Below, in pieces: positions 38,851 to 47,093 of a stretch of 64,000 bases of DNA. The notes beneath the pieces are model-generated. The model worked only from the letters and a program-made list of their open reading frames with translations. It made no database searches and had not been told where the DNA came from. The position numbers and the translations under genes were made by a program. Each line of letters opens with the position of its first letter. Position 1 is the stretch's first letter. The DNA is from Verrucomicrobiaceae bacterium (GTDB lineage: Bacteria; Verrucomicrobiota; Verrucomicrobiia; Verrucomicrobiales; Akkermansiaceae): positions 1 to 64,000 of the forward strand of contig JAIXPW010000077.1 of assembly GCA_027485995.1 (NCBI GenBank), given 5' to 3'.

Positions 38851-40776
38851 TCAGGTGAGATAGCGGATGTTGTCGGAGGCCCTGCTGCGGATGCGGTCCA
38901 TGAAACTGCGGTAGCTGAATCGAGGCGGTGCCCCCACGCTGATGGTGGTCAGGCCGCTATCGAGGTCCAGAGTCTCGCCGCGCACGCAGGCCTTCATGGA
39001 GGCATACTCGGTCCGATGGCCGTCGAGGTTGATCACCGTGCCACGGTAGCGGGTGCCGCCTGGCAATGCCGACTTCCACGAGATGTCCCCGCTGTAAACG
39101 TCGAAGCCGTTGCTCTCCTGCATGCCGCTGGCGAACCCATCGGGCGGATTCACGAATGAGTAATCCGCCGGACGATAGACCGTCGTGAGGGTGGGATAGC
39201 TGTTGTCGATCAGCCAGACCGAGACCGAGATGGGCACCGCCACCCACCAGATCCACGTCGTGTTGCCGGTGCCGCTGGTCGAGGCGTTCGCAAATGCACC
39301 GGTCTGGCCTTTCGTGTCGATGTTCCGGGAGCCGAGAGCCGTGAACCAGTTCGGGAACGTCGTCGATCCATTCGAGCCGGTGATGCTGGCCACGTAGGCG
39401 CAGGTCAAATCGGCCTTCACCGCGCCGACCTCATTCACCAACCAATCGGGAATGTCTCCGGCGATCACCACCTGTTTCCCTGTCGCGGAAATCACGCTGC
39501 CGTTGGCCTTGTAAACCGTTCCCGCGAACGTGCTGGACGATGCCGTTTTCGGTCCGCTGGAAAACCCGGTCCAGTAGCCGATCACCGTCGTCACGCTTCC
39601 ACCGATGGTGCCATACTGCGCGATGATCCCCTTCAGGTTATCGTCCAGGGCGCGGGCAGCGGCAGTGAGGTCACCAGTCGCGGAAATGGTCTGGAGTTTG
39701 ACCGAGTCGAAGTAATCGTTCGGCAGGGTGGTGTCGATCTCCTCGCCCGACACCACATAGACCTCGCCGGTGCCGGTGCTGCTCAGTCCCCCACCGATCC
39801 GATAGGTGCTGGTGTTGCTCGGGGTCGTCGTCCACGCCGTGGAAACGGTGGCGACCTTGGTCGTGCCGTTGTAGGCGGAAATCGTTCGTGTCTGCCCGCT
39901 GCCGGTGCCGGTCAGGATCGTGATCTCAGCCCCGACGTAGCTCCCGCTGTTGGAAGACGCTGCGGACCGGAGCTTGATCGTCGTGCTCGTGCTGCCGCTT
40001 TGCGCGGTGCCAGCATCGCCAGAGAGCTGCTCGGCAAACACCCTGCGACCATCGGTGCCGCGAGTCACGAATGCCACCGTGATGGAGTCCCGCTTGAGCT
40101 GGATCTCCTTGCGCAGGCGGATGCTCAGATTGTCGCCAGCGGTCAGCGTGCGGACCGTTGCGGATTTCCGGCGAGCTGTGTTGTAGGTCGGCGTCGTAGG
40201 CGCGTAGTCGATCCACGCCATCAGGTCTGGAGTCAGCCGCACGATGTCAGCCGCGGCTTGAGCACAGGACATCTGTTTGAGCGTGATCTCCGGTGCCGCG
40301 AAGGTGCTGGCCAGTGATCCCACCGCGATGGGCACGCCCCGCGTCGCGGCCGTCGTGATGATCGTCGACAAGGATGTCGCCAAAGACTGCGAGGCGAAGG
40401 CGTAGCTCATCCGCTCTGCCGTCGCCCCGATCGAGTCGGTCTGCGTGCTCGTCAGAGGCTCCTGTTCGAGATCCCAGCCCACGCCGGAAATGACGATCCG
40501 CAGCAGTCGTCCGTCCTGTTCGACGCTTGTGCATTTGCCCTGGAAGAACCGGCTTCCGGATCTGAACACGGTCACCTTTTGCCCTTCCTCCGGATAGAGG
40601 TCGCCACCAGCCGGGACCAGCGAGGCAATCCGGATGGCGAACTTGCAGGTGTCCACCCCAAGGTCGGGGAAATCGATCACCACGCCGAACGCCTTAATCT
40701 CGGCGAAGGTGCGCGTGGTCGCGTTGAGTCGCTTCCCGGTCTCACCTTCAATGGTCCATTGCGGGGAAATGCTCAT
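38851..40776 (-). CDS. Baseplate hub-like tail protein
   Basis: 641 residues. The first 110 resemble hub proteins of the gpD/gp44 type (FGVVIDFPDLGVDTCKFAIR, PEEGQKVTVFRSGSRFFQGK, CTSVEQDGRLLRIVISGVGW). The remainder is long and beta-rich. It contains segments such as GTGSGQTRTISAYNGTTKVA, typical of phage beta-sandwich spacers. It starts four bases before the end of the tape-measure gene, as is usual in tail operons. The hub role is inferred from fold-like pattern and order. Confidence 0.6.
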   Translation of the reverse strand: MSISPQWTIEGETGKRLNATTRTFAEIKAFGVVIDFPDLGVDTCKFAIRIASLVPAGGDLYPEEGQKVTVFRSGSRFFQGKCTSVEQDGRLLRIVISGVGWDLEQEPLTSTQTDSIGATAERMSYAFASQSLATSLSTIITTAATRGVPIAVGSLASTFAAPEITLKQMSCAQAAADIVRLTPDLMAWIDYAPTTPTYNTARRKSATVRTLTAGDNLSIRLRKEIQLKRDSITVAFVTRGTDGRRVFAEQLSGDAGTAQSGSTSTTIKLRSAASSNSGSYVGAEITILTGTGSGQTRTISAYNGTTKVATVSTAWTTTPSNTSTYRIGGGLSSTGTGEVYVVSGEEIDTTLPNDYFDSVKLQTISATGDLTAAARALDDNLKGIIAQYGTIGGSVTTVIGYWTGFSSGPKTASSSTFAGTVYKANGSVISATGKQVVIAGDIPDWLVNEVGAVKADLTCAYVASITGSNGSTTFPNWFTALGSRNIDTKGQTGAFANASTSGTGNTTWIWWVAVPISVSVWLIDNSYPTLTTVYRPADYSFVNPPDGFASGMQESNGFDVYSGDISWKSALPGGTRYRGTVINLDGHRTEYASMKACVRGETLDLDSGLTTISVGAPPRFSYRSFMDRIRSRASDNIRYLT

Positions 40777-42380
40777 GGGCTTCCGGCTCCTCGATTGGCG
40801 GCTTGTTTCTTCAGGTCAGCAACATCGCGCTGGAGTTGCGCGGTCTGGCTGGCAGTCAGTCCGGCGGCTTCGATGACTCCTTTCAAGACCTCTTGCAGTG
40901 CCTGGACATCGCCCTTGTAGGTGCCGACCAGCGTCTGCACCAAGGCAGGGATCTTCTTCAGCTCCTCGGTGGTTAGACCGTCCTTGAGAAGGCTTTCAAT
41001 CTCCTTCGCCGTCTCTCCAGCCACTCCCACTTGCTCCTTGGCCATGCCGACCGCACTTGAAAGCTGACCGGCAATCGCGGTCGCGGTCTCAGCAAGGTTC
41101 TTTGAACTATCTCCCAATCCTTGAGAGAACTGCTTGTTCAAGATATTCTCAACCTCCTGGTCTCTGGCGGCCTGCTGGCGTTCGAGATTCTGCGTGGCGA
41201 TCGCCAACCCTTCATCAAAGCGATCCAGTGCCTTCGTCAGTTTCCCAGCAGTATCGCGGAACGTGTTGGCCTGCACGGCGGCAGCGTCGAGATCGTTGTT
41301 TGCAGATTGAAGCGACTGCTGAGCACGAGATTGCGTGTCAGCCTGCATGGAATTCATTCCGCTTGGATCTCGCAATGATTCCAAGAGCTTGCTCCCCAAT
41401 GTAGGACCTTCCGCCATGGACTCCAAAACCTCTTTCTGTTGCTGAAGATGGCGGACTTGCTTCTCTGCCATTTCCGCCGCGAAGATGGCATCCTGTTTCA
41501 GCCGCTCCTTGTTTTCACGGTCCTGTTGGGCAAGAAGCAGTGCGGCCCTAGCCATTTCGACCTTCTTGTTCTCAGCGTCGATTGCTTTTTGCGCATCGGC
41601 CTCTCGCTTGGCCGCCGCAGCTTGTTCCTGAGCCGCCATCTGCTCCAGTGCAGTGGTCTGACGACCGAGCAGTTGATTGAGCTGCTGCGTGACGGTGGCG
41701 ATGGTCTGGATCTGCGTCGCGTAGGCGTCGAGAGCCTTTTGCTTCGCCTCGTCTCCAGCGGTGTCAGGTGTTAGGGAAAGCTTCAGCCGCTGCTGCTCGT
41801 CTTCCAGCTCAGCCTTCCGCTTGTCCAGCTTGCTGATCGCCGCGTTGGCCGCGTTGGTCAGGACATCAGAGGAAGTCTCCTTCAGATTCGCCATCCCATC
41901 GCCTGCCGAGGTCAGAAGCGGGAGCAGTTGGTTCAATGCAACAGCCAGAATCGCAATTCCGCCAGCCCATCCCGCCGACAGCCCGAACGCCTGAGCCAGC
42001 ATCGGCACGTTGTTGACGATGCCGCGCAGACCATATTGAAGATCATCCGCAGCGTAGGCAGCTTGCAACATGTTCTGCCCAAATTTCGCGGAGTCCTTTC
42101 CGGCCTTCGTGCTACTCTCGCCGACCCTCACTGAGGAGTTTGAGACCCCGGCCAGAGCCGCGTCGAGATTGTAGGTCGCCGTCGCGGCCGTCTTCGCCTC
42201 GAAGCCCATTTCGGCGAGTCCGCGCCGGTAGCTCTGAGCCGCCGTTGTGGCCTGCGCCGTGGTCTTGCTGGCGTTGCCCGCCGCAGTCGCCACGGCCTGC
42301 ACGTCCGCCGCCGTCTGCTTGGCTCCATTGCCCTCGGCAACGGTTTTGAATTTGATCGTGTATTGGAGATCTTCGGCCAT
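40773..42380 (-). CDS. Tail tape-measure protein of the first tail module
   Basis: 535 residues, mostly helical. It has a hydrophobic stretch (LSAGWAGGIAILAVALNQLL, about 135-155) and long coiled coils (QMAAQEQAAAAKREADAQKA, ALLLAQQDRENKERLKQDAI, LQQQKEVLESMAEGP). This composition and its place between tube-like and hub-like genes are diagnostic of a tape measure. Relatively short, it would fit a short tail. It shares no obvious segment with the second tape measure at 48406-50274. Confidence 0.75.
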   Translation of the reverse strand: MAEDLQYTIKFKTVAEGNGAKQTAADVQAVATAAGNASKTTAQATTAAQSYRRGLAEMGFEAKTAATATYNLDAALAGVSNSSVRVGESSTKAGKDSAKFGQNMLQAAYAADDLQYGLRGIVNNVPMLAQAFGLSAGWAGGIAILAVALNQLLPLLTSAGDGMANLKETSSDVLTNAANAAISKLDKRKAELEDEQQRLKLSLTPDTAGDEAKQKALDAYATQIQTIATVTQQLNQLLGRQTTALEQMAAQEQAAAAKREADAQKAIDAENKKVEMARAALLLAQQDRENKERLKQDAIFAAEMAEKQVRHLQQQKEVLESMAEGPTLGSKLLESLRDPSGMNSMQADTQSRAQQSLQSANNDLDAAAVQANTFRDTAGKLTKALDRFDEGLAIATQNLERQQAARDQEVENILNKQFSQGLGDSSKNLAETATAIAGQLSSAVGMAKEQVGVAGETAKEIESLLKDGLTTEELKKIPALVQTLVGTYKGDVQALQEVLKGVIEAAGLTASQTAQLQRDVADLKKQAANRGAGSP

Positions 42381-42383
42381 CGG

Positions 42384-42815
42384 TTAGAGAGAGGTCGCCT
42401 TCCCGGCGATGAGTTTGACCGCCGTGAGGGACTGGAATCCCGTCCCCTTCACTGGCACGCTTTCACCCGATACAAACGCCGCGTTGGCGAACGAAACCCC
42501 GGTGCCGCCACTGACTTCCACCTTGAGAGTGGATGTAACATCCAACGGCAGCTCGGCGTCGAACATCAGGCAAAAATCCTGACACGCATGGAAGCTGGCA
42601 TGGTCCTTGAACACGCTCAGACTGATGTCCCGGCGCACCTGCCCTTGCGGGAAGGTCTCCACGCTTTCGCCTTCCAGCGGCTCGCTGGTCTCCACCTTGT
42701 TCGACCATGGGGCTTTGAATGCCTCGACCAGGTAGTCGTCATAATCGACGAGCACGACCTCATTGGCCCCGCCCGGATCGAACGTGATCTTCCAGTTGGA
42801 TTTCAGTCGTGCCAT
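42384..42815 (-). CDS. Small tail-module protein
   Basis: 143 residues (MARLKSNWKITFDPGGANEV). It is rich in beta strands (RRDISLSVFKDHASFHACQD, STLKVEVSGGTGVSFANAA). It sits where a chaperone or tube-related protein would be expected, directly before the tape measure. No family is recognised. Confidence 0.6.
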   Translation of the reverse strand: MARLKSNWKITFDPGGANEVVLVDYDDYLVEAFKAPWSNKVETSEPLEGESVETFPQGQVRRDISLSVFKDHASFHACQDFCLMFDAELPLDVTSTLKVEVSGGTGVSFANAAFVSGESVPVKGTGFQSLTAVKLIAGKATSL

Positions 42816-42821
42816 GAGATG

Positions 42822-43886
42822 TCAGGAGATCGCTCCGGGAGCTGTTGGACCGAGGTTGCCGCCTGCGTTGCCAGTGCTGGCACCAGGGGCCGTAGGGGCG
42901 CGATTTCCCGCCGACGACGCACCGGAAAGGCCGGGAGCCGATGGCGGATCGGGAGCGAACGCATTGGTCACCGGGTCCGGTTCTGCCGGTAGAGCTACGG
43001 TCGCCCGGATTAGGCCATTGCCGCCGCCTTCCGAGCAGAAATAGTAGCCGTCGAGCGCGGAGATGGACTGAGGCGATTGAGACCAGACGTTCTCGTCGAT
43101 CTCGTAGCTGTATCCTCCAGCGGCCCAACCCAAGGTGGAGTCTGCGTTTTGCCATTCGGTTCCGTCCCATGTCGGGTCACCGCTCGCGTAGTAGGGATAG
43201 CCGTTGACCAAACCCAGCTTGTAGAGCGTCTCTCCACCGAGGGCGGGCGTGCAGCTCGGCACGATCACGCAGCCGTCACCCGTCAGCGAGAATCCGAACA
43301 AGTTCTCCGGAGCGTCCTCCCAGTCGTCGCCTGGAGAGGTTCCCGGATTGTCCGTGAACGTCCATGTCGGCACTGCGGCCGGCGTGGCAAACGCCGATGA
43401 GGCGGACCGATAGTAGAGGATCAACTCGCCATCATAGCGAAGGTCGAACCTCCATGTGGTGCCGTCATAGTAGGCCGCACACCAGATCCCTTCAGTTGGG
43501 CCCGATGGCAGCAGCTCCTGACTGACCAGCGCGTCCGACGAGGTGCCGGTGGTCGTGTAGATCGGTCGGGAATACTCCGTCCGCCCTGGCACCTGAATCA
43601 GCGTCCCACTGTTTGGAAGGATAGGCGTAAAGTCTGGAACGAACAAGATGCCAGCCGCCTGCAGCAGAAGCGCGGAACTCGGAGCCGAGGGCTCCGCATC
43701 CCCCGCCGCCGCGCCTTTTGACAGCCCCGGCGCGGTCGGCGCAAGGTTGCCGCCCGCTGCACCGCCAGAGGTTCCCGGAGCCGTTGGAGAGGCATTCCCC
43801 GCCGAGCTCCCGGTGCTGAGACCTGGAGCGGTTGGGGCGAGGTTTCCTCCGGCATTTCCGGCAGTAGCGGTGACAGTGGGCGGCAT
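42822..43886 (-). CDS. Tail protein with terminal (G)NLAPTAPG-type repeats
   Basis: 354 residues. The N-terminal 70 residues are four near-identical units of 15-18 residues (AGGNLAPTAPGLSTGSS, AGNASPTAPGTSGGA, AGGNLAPTAPGLSKGA). Three related units close the protein (SAGNRAPTAPGASTGN, AGGNLGPTAPGAIS). The middle is a beta-rich domain with many Trp/Tyr (GIWCAAYYDGTTWRFDLRYD, SYEIDENVWSQSPQSISALD). The collagen-like or spacer ends around a globular core suggest a virion surface or fibre protein. Confidence 0.6.
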   Translation of the reverse strand: MPPTVTATAGNAGGNLAPTAPGLSTGSSAGNASPTAPGTSGGAAGGNLAPTAPGLSKGAAAGDAEPSAPSSALLLQAAGILFVPDFTPILPNSGTLIQVPGRTEYSRPIYTTTGTSSDALVSQELLPSGPTEGIWCAAYYDGTTWRFDLRYDGELILYYRSASSAFATPAAVPTWTFTDNPGTSPGDDWEDAPENLFGFSLTGDGCVIVPSCTPALGGETLYKLGLVNGYPYYASGDPTWDGTEWQNADSTLGWAAGGYSYEIDENVWSQSPQSISALDGYYFCSEGGGNGLIRATVALPAEPDPVTNAFAPDPPSAPGLSGASSAGNRAPTAPGASTGNAGGNLGPTAPGAIS

Positions 43887-43931
43887 GACAGTTGTCCGTT
43901 TCGAATTTCAGATTTCGAGCTTCGCGCTTTC
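43887..43931 (-). repeat. Short-word repeat leader before the repeat-flanked tail gene
   Basis: On the minus strand the leader reads CGAAGCTCGAAATCTGAAAT then TCGAAACGG, an imperfect 8-10 bp periodic repeat of (T)CGAAA, ending 12 bp before the ATG at 43886. No Shine-Dalgarno is present. Confidence 0.6.
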
Positions 43932-44468
43932 TTAGGCTGGCAGGTTGTAGGCGTTCAGCGTCGAGAACGGACGCACCACGCGGCAGGTGAACTTGAACTC
44001 CTGCACGCCCTTCTTGATGTCCGGCGTGTCCATGACACGGATCTCGATCCAAGCATCGAGCAGCGAGTGGTCAGTGCCGGTGTGCTTGCGCTCCTGGATT
44101 TTGATCCAGCCGCGCAGCTTGCGGTCACTGGTGACAAACGGCGACTGAGCGGTGCCATGAGTGATCGCTCCGGCGAGCCCCATCTGAAGCTGGCGGAACA
44201 GATCGGTTGCGCGCTTGCTGGTGATCTCGAAATCATCGGCGACCGAGAATTCATTGATCTCCTGTCCCCAGCCTTCAGCGGTCACGATGTCATCTTCAGA
44301 GGAGACCTTGACGGGCTTGTGCTTGAATGATTGGACGGCGAACAGTTCCTTCCAGGCCGAGTTGTTGGCGGCTGGCTTGGTGGCGCTGTCGGAGGTCCCG
44401 GAGGCCTCCACAGCGAAATATACTAATGCTCCTGCGAAAAGGAGTTCAGATCCGGCGAGTTGTGCCAT
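43932..44468 (-). CDS. Tail-tube-like structural protein (first module)
   Basis: 178 residues. The pattern of short beta strands and one helix (TAEGWGQEINEFSVADDFEI, DLFRQLQMGLAGAITHGTAQ, LLDAWIEIRVMDTPDIKKGV, EFKFTCRVVRPFSTL) fits major tail tube proteins. So does its position just after the gp37-like gene and before the tape measure. Its leader is C/A-rich (ACCACCAACTCTCAACCAAC) without Shine-Dalgarno. Confidence 0.6.
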   Translation of the reverse strand: MAQLAGSELLFAGALVYFAVEASGTSDSATKPAANNSAWKELFAVQSFKHKPVKVSSEDDIVTAEGWGQEINEFSVADDFEITSKRATDLFRQLQMGLAGAITHGTAQSPFVTSDRKLRGWIKIQERKHTGTDHSLLDAWIEIRVMDTPDIKKGVQEFKFTCRVVRPFSTLNAYNLPA

Positions 44469-44508
44469 GGTCGTAGTTGGTTGAGAGTTGGTGGTTCAGG
44501 AGATGGGT

Positions 44509-44706
44509 TCAGACGCCGTCGATGCGGACCTTTCCGAGGTCGGCCAGTGCTTTGGCGGTCGCTTCGGGAAGGTGGATCGATTTGCCGGCCGCATGATGGC
44601 AGCCTTCGATCAGGGCGCCGTTTTCGATGACCGTGCACGCGAACTGCACGGGGCTTGCGGGTGCAGTTGTTTCGGCAGGTGCGGCTGCATCGGTTGTCGA
44701 TTTCAT
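44509..44706 (-). CDS. Small phage protein, function unknown
   Basis: 65 residues with an Ala/Pro/Thr-rich N-terminus and a compact C-terminal part (FACTVIENGALIEGCHHAAG, LPEATAKALADLGKVRIDGV). It lies between gp37-like and tube-like genes and starts five bases after the upstream stop. Short proteins at this place occur in Mu-like phages (gp38 region), but no relation is proven. Confidence 0.55.
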   Translation of the reverse strand: MKSTTDAAAPAETTAPASPVQFACTVIENGALIEGCHHAAGKSIHLPEATAKALADLGKVRIDGV

Positions 44707-44711
44707 GATGG

Positions 44712-45200
44712 TCAGAACTGAGTTTCCCTCTGGAAGGTGATGGAGTAGGCCACGAAATCGGGATCGGGCATCGGCGTGAAGGAGATCGCCGAAAGCCGCT
44801 CCTGCCAGGGAACGCCGACCACGTTGATTTCGGCAGCGTGCAGAAGGCGGATGACATCCATCGTCAGGAGCATGGACTTGCGCCCCTTGTTGACGGCCCG
44901 CTGCGTGTAGATCTGAATGTCGAACTGGATCTCGAACCGCGGCTGTTCCATCTCGGGCGAGACGTTCTTTCCGCCCCCGGCGATGATCACCGCACTGACA
45001 CCAGTCCGAGAGACCGCGCTCACGATCATCTCGTTCAGGTCCGCTGCCGACTTCTCTGTCGTCATGATCGCGACGTTTTGCGGCTTGAACTCGGGCAGGC
45101 TGGCGGCATCGACCAATGTGGTACGGATCACCGCGAGCATCGGATCGACCACGTCGTCAGGGATGCTTGTCGTTGCCTGGATTGGATCGGCTGAGGGCAT
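44712..45200 (-). CDS. Tail completion / terminator-like protein (Mu gp37-like position)
   Basis: 162 residues. The helix-strand layout (MLAVIRTTLVDAASLPEFKP, FEIQFDIQIYTQRAVNKGRK, MLLTMDVIRLLHAAEINVVG, VAYSITFQRETQF) resembles tail terminator/completion proteins. It directly follows the gp36-like gene, as in Mu-like and siphophage head-tail junction clusters. The assignment rests on order and general pattern. Confidence 0.6.
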   Translation of the reverse strand: MPSADPIQATTSIPDDVVDPMLAVIRTTLVDAASLPEFKPQNVAIMTTEKSAADLNEMIVSAVSRTGVSAVIIAGGGKNVSPEMEQPRFEIQFDIQIYTQRAVNKGRKSMLLTMDVIRLLHAAEINVVGVPWQERLSAISFTPMPDPDFVAYSITFQRETQF

Positions 45201-45203
45201 GGA

Positions 45204-45659
45204 TCAGAAATCGAGGAGGGTGGATCCGCCATAGGTAGCGGAGGCCGATTCGGTGCTTGGGTCGCTTCCGAAGGCCCCGGATTTCATGGTCGGGAGGGCT
45301 TTCAGGAAATCCTTGGCGAGGTTGTATTCATCGCGGCGAGGGTCAGTCATTCCGACCGGCACCGGGTTTAGCCCGATGGCGGCAACTCGACCGATGACAG
45401 CGGCCTCGGCAATGCAGAAGTCGGGAAGGGTCCCCGCTGGACCCATCTCGGTGACATAGGGGTTCTCGAGGATTGCCCCACGGAAACGTGCGAGGACCTG
45501 CTCGGCGATGATCGGAAGCCGCTCAGGCGTGCCAGGTGGAACGCTGGGCTCGGTATCGCCTTCCTCCCAGACGCTGCGGGAAGATCCTTCGTAGGTCTCG
45601 ACCTCGCTCGCAGTCATGCGGGCCTTGATGTCGTCAGCAGTGAAGGCGGTCCATGTCAC
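45204..45659 (-). CDS. Head-tail connector-like protein (gp36/DUF1320-like position)
   Basis: 151 residues from a GTG start that overlaps the stop of a truncated upstream frame (GTGA). The helical pattern (FTADDIKARMTASEVETYEG, RLPIIAEQVLARFRGAILEN, LPDFCIAEAAVIGRVAAIG, YNLAKDFLKALPTMKSGAFG) matches adaptor proteins of the gp36/DUF1320 kind. A second, unrelated gp36-like gene lies at 54688-55113. This is the most head-proximal gene left in the first module. Confidence 0.6.
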   Translation of the reverse strand: MTWTAFTADDIKARMTASEVETYEGSSRSVWEEGDTEPSVPPGTPERLPIIAEQVLARFRGAILENPYVTEMGPAGTLPDFCIAEAAVIGRVAAIGLNPVPVGMTDPRRDEYNLAKDFLKALPTMKSGAFGSDPSTESASATYGGSTLLDF

Positions 45660-45820
45660 GCCACGAGGGATGCACGGTCACGGATTCCCTCTCCATCCTC
45701 GCCAGTGGTCCCCACGAAAAAGCCCCGTCCGCTTGTAATTTCGCGAAAATCGTGGAACACTTCCGCTAGGAAAGTTTGAAAAGGGTCATCGGGTTTTCGA
45801 GCTTTTTGACATGAAAAGGG
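45656..45820 (-). pseudogene. Truncated 3' end of a phage gene at the module junction
   Basis: 54 codons without start: residues include KPDDPFQTFLAEVFHDFREI and TSGRGFFVGTTGEDGEGIRD, ending RASLVA-stop. The composition is protein-like and the stop overlaps the gp36-like start (GTGA), so it was the upstream partner of that gene. Its 5' end is cut at a TGA that belongs to a different, in-frame small gene. It probably is the C-terminus of a head or head-proximal protein of the first phage, whose remainder has been displaced. Confidence 0.55.
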
Positions 45821-45823
45821 TCA
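45777..45823. repeat. 12-bp direct repeat TGAAAAGGGTCA at the junction of the two phage modules
   Basis: Copies lie at 45777-45788 and 45812-45823, 35 bp apart. The stretch between them is AT-richer than anything nearby. One copy overlaps the stop codon of the small gene on the right, and the other lies inside the truncated gene on the left. This marks the boundary between two phage modules. Confidence 0.7.
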
Positions 45824-45979
45824 GGTGGCGGGAGTGCCGCCGGGGGCTGGCGAGGGGGTGGCCGGGTGGCGGCCGGGGCAGGTCGGACAGGGGCGAATCA
45901 GGGTCTGGCCCTGGTAGGTGTCGCCCTGCCCGGCGGGTGCGCCCTTCAGCTTCCAGGTGACAGCGCCGGCGTGGGCCAC
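45821..45979 (-). CDS. Small Cys/Pro-rich phage protein
   Basis: 52 residues from GTG 45979, 16 bases after the stop of the upstream gene. It has an N-terminal AHAGAVTWKLKGAPAGQGD and then LIRPCPTCPGRHP, a likely single zinc or metal knuckle. It has the high-GC composition of the phage genes to its right and is their last member. The start is uncertain: upstream in-frame codons reach 46045 inside the neighbouring gene. Confidence 0.4.
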   Translation of the reverse strand: MAHAGAVTWKLKGAPAGQGDTYQGQTLIRPCPTCPGRHPATPSPAPGGTPAT

Positions 45980-45995
45980 CCTGGGGAAAGTCCGC

Positions 45996-47093
45996 TTACT
46001 CGGGGGGGATGAATGACTCGCCGAGGAACTGGGGCTTGGCTCCATAAAGGGTTGGGCGGTAGCAGGTGAATGCGATGTTCCGGATCTGGATGGTGCCGGC
46101 GCTTTCAGGGGCCTCGATCTCGATCCAGTCGGTCAGGCGCGAAGGGTCATCGTCGCCTCCTTCGCCTGGGCCGGTCCATTCAAGGGAGTGCTCGGAAACG
46201 ATCGAGGGCGGCGTGCCTCCTTCTTCTTCCCAGTCGGCAGGGTAAAAAACCAGGTCCGCCTCGATTTTGAAATAGCTCCCGGTGTGCGTGGATGGGATGC
46301 GGAAACGGAAGCGGGCCTTGGTCAGGCTGGAAATGCTATCAGGGCAATCCGGCGGAATCAGGCGCGAGGCGCTGCAATCGCCGGTCTCGCCATCGTCCTC
46401 CCAGGTCTTGCTGGCCAGTTCTGCGGCTAGAGTCTCTGGGGTGACGGGATCTGAGAACACCACCGAAAGGGTCCGCGTGCCGGCCGGGCCAGTGATGGCC
46501 TCCGACTTGGTATAGGTGCTTCCGGAGAATGACCAGCCTGCCCCTGGGCTGTGGGAAACGACCGGGCAGATGTTGTACGGGCCGCTGTCGTTGTTCTCGG
46601 AATCGACGGCATCGGTAAACGAGTAAGATCCAGAGCAGGCGGCAGCGAGGGAGCTGGATGACGTGTTGCTATCGGTCTGGTCTGACCACACGGCACCATC
46701 AGAGTCGAAGGTCTGAACTTCCTGACTGGAGTAGCTATGGCTGGTCGCAATTCTCCGATCAGCACACTCGCCGGCCTCATTTCGATAGAATTCGGAGGTG
46801 GTGGTATCGGTGCGGGCGAGCGTGGTCAGTCGATGGGCCGGCGATCCGAGAATCGTGGTCGGCACTGACTCAGATCCACTCTCCGTCGTGCTATCCGTCC
46901 GCGTCTTGTAAAGGGTGCATCGGTCCTCGGCGGGCGGCGTCTCCTCATCGATCACAGGCAGCTCGTAGCCGCAGGGCTCAACAGTGATGGCCTCACAGAC
47001 CAACTGCGGGGCCGGGCATTCCGGCATGGCGCAGCAGTTGCAAAGCGCCAGCCTGGCGTTCCAATCGGAAAGGGTCTGGATCGTGGGCGGCAT
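45996..47093 (-). CDS. Distal tail-module protein with Cys-rich N-terminus
   Basis: 365 residues. The first 50 contain several Cys (LALCNCCAMPECPAPQLVCE, TVEPCGYELP). The rest is Ser/Thr-rich and beta-like (TTILGSPAHRLTTLARTDTT, FRFRIPSTHTGSYFKIEADL, ESAGTIQIRNIAFTCYRPTL). It overlaps the upstream stop by one base (TGATG). It lies at the distal end of the second tail operon, so a fibre or tip role is plausible. No family is recognised. Confidence 0.55.
   Translation of the reverse strand: MPPTIQTLSDWNARLALCNCCAMPECPAPQLVCEAITVEPCGYELPVIDEETPPAEDRCTLYKTRTDSTTESGSESVPTTILGSPAHRLTTLARTDTTTSEFYRNEAGECADRRIATSHSYSSQEVQTFDSDGAVWSDQTDSNTSSSSLAAACSGSYSFTDAVDSENNDSGPYNICPVVSHSPGAGWSFSGSTYTKSEAITGPAGTRTLSVVFSDPVTPETLAAELASKTWEDDGETGDCSASRLIPPDCPDSISSLTKARFRFRIPSTHTGSYFKIEADLVFYPADWEEEGGTPPSIVSEHSLEWTGPGEGGDDDPSRLTDWIEIEAPESAGTIQIRNIAFTCYRPTLYGAKPQFLGESFIPPE

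Noticed and set aside
45740-45830. Canonical Mu right end with MuA-type binding sites
   Set aside because: The 12-bp repeats are suggestive, but no consensus of the Mu end type and no target duplication can be verified within the window.
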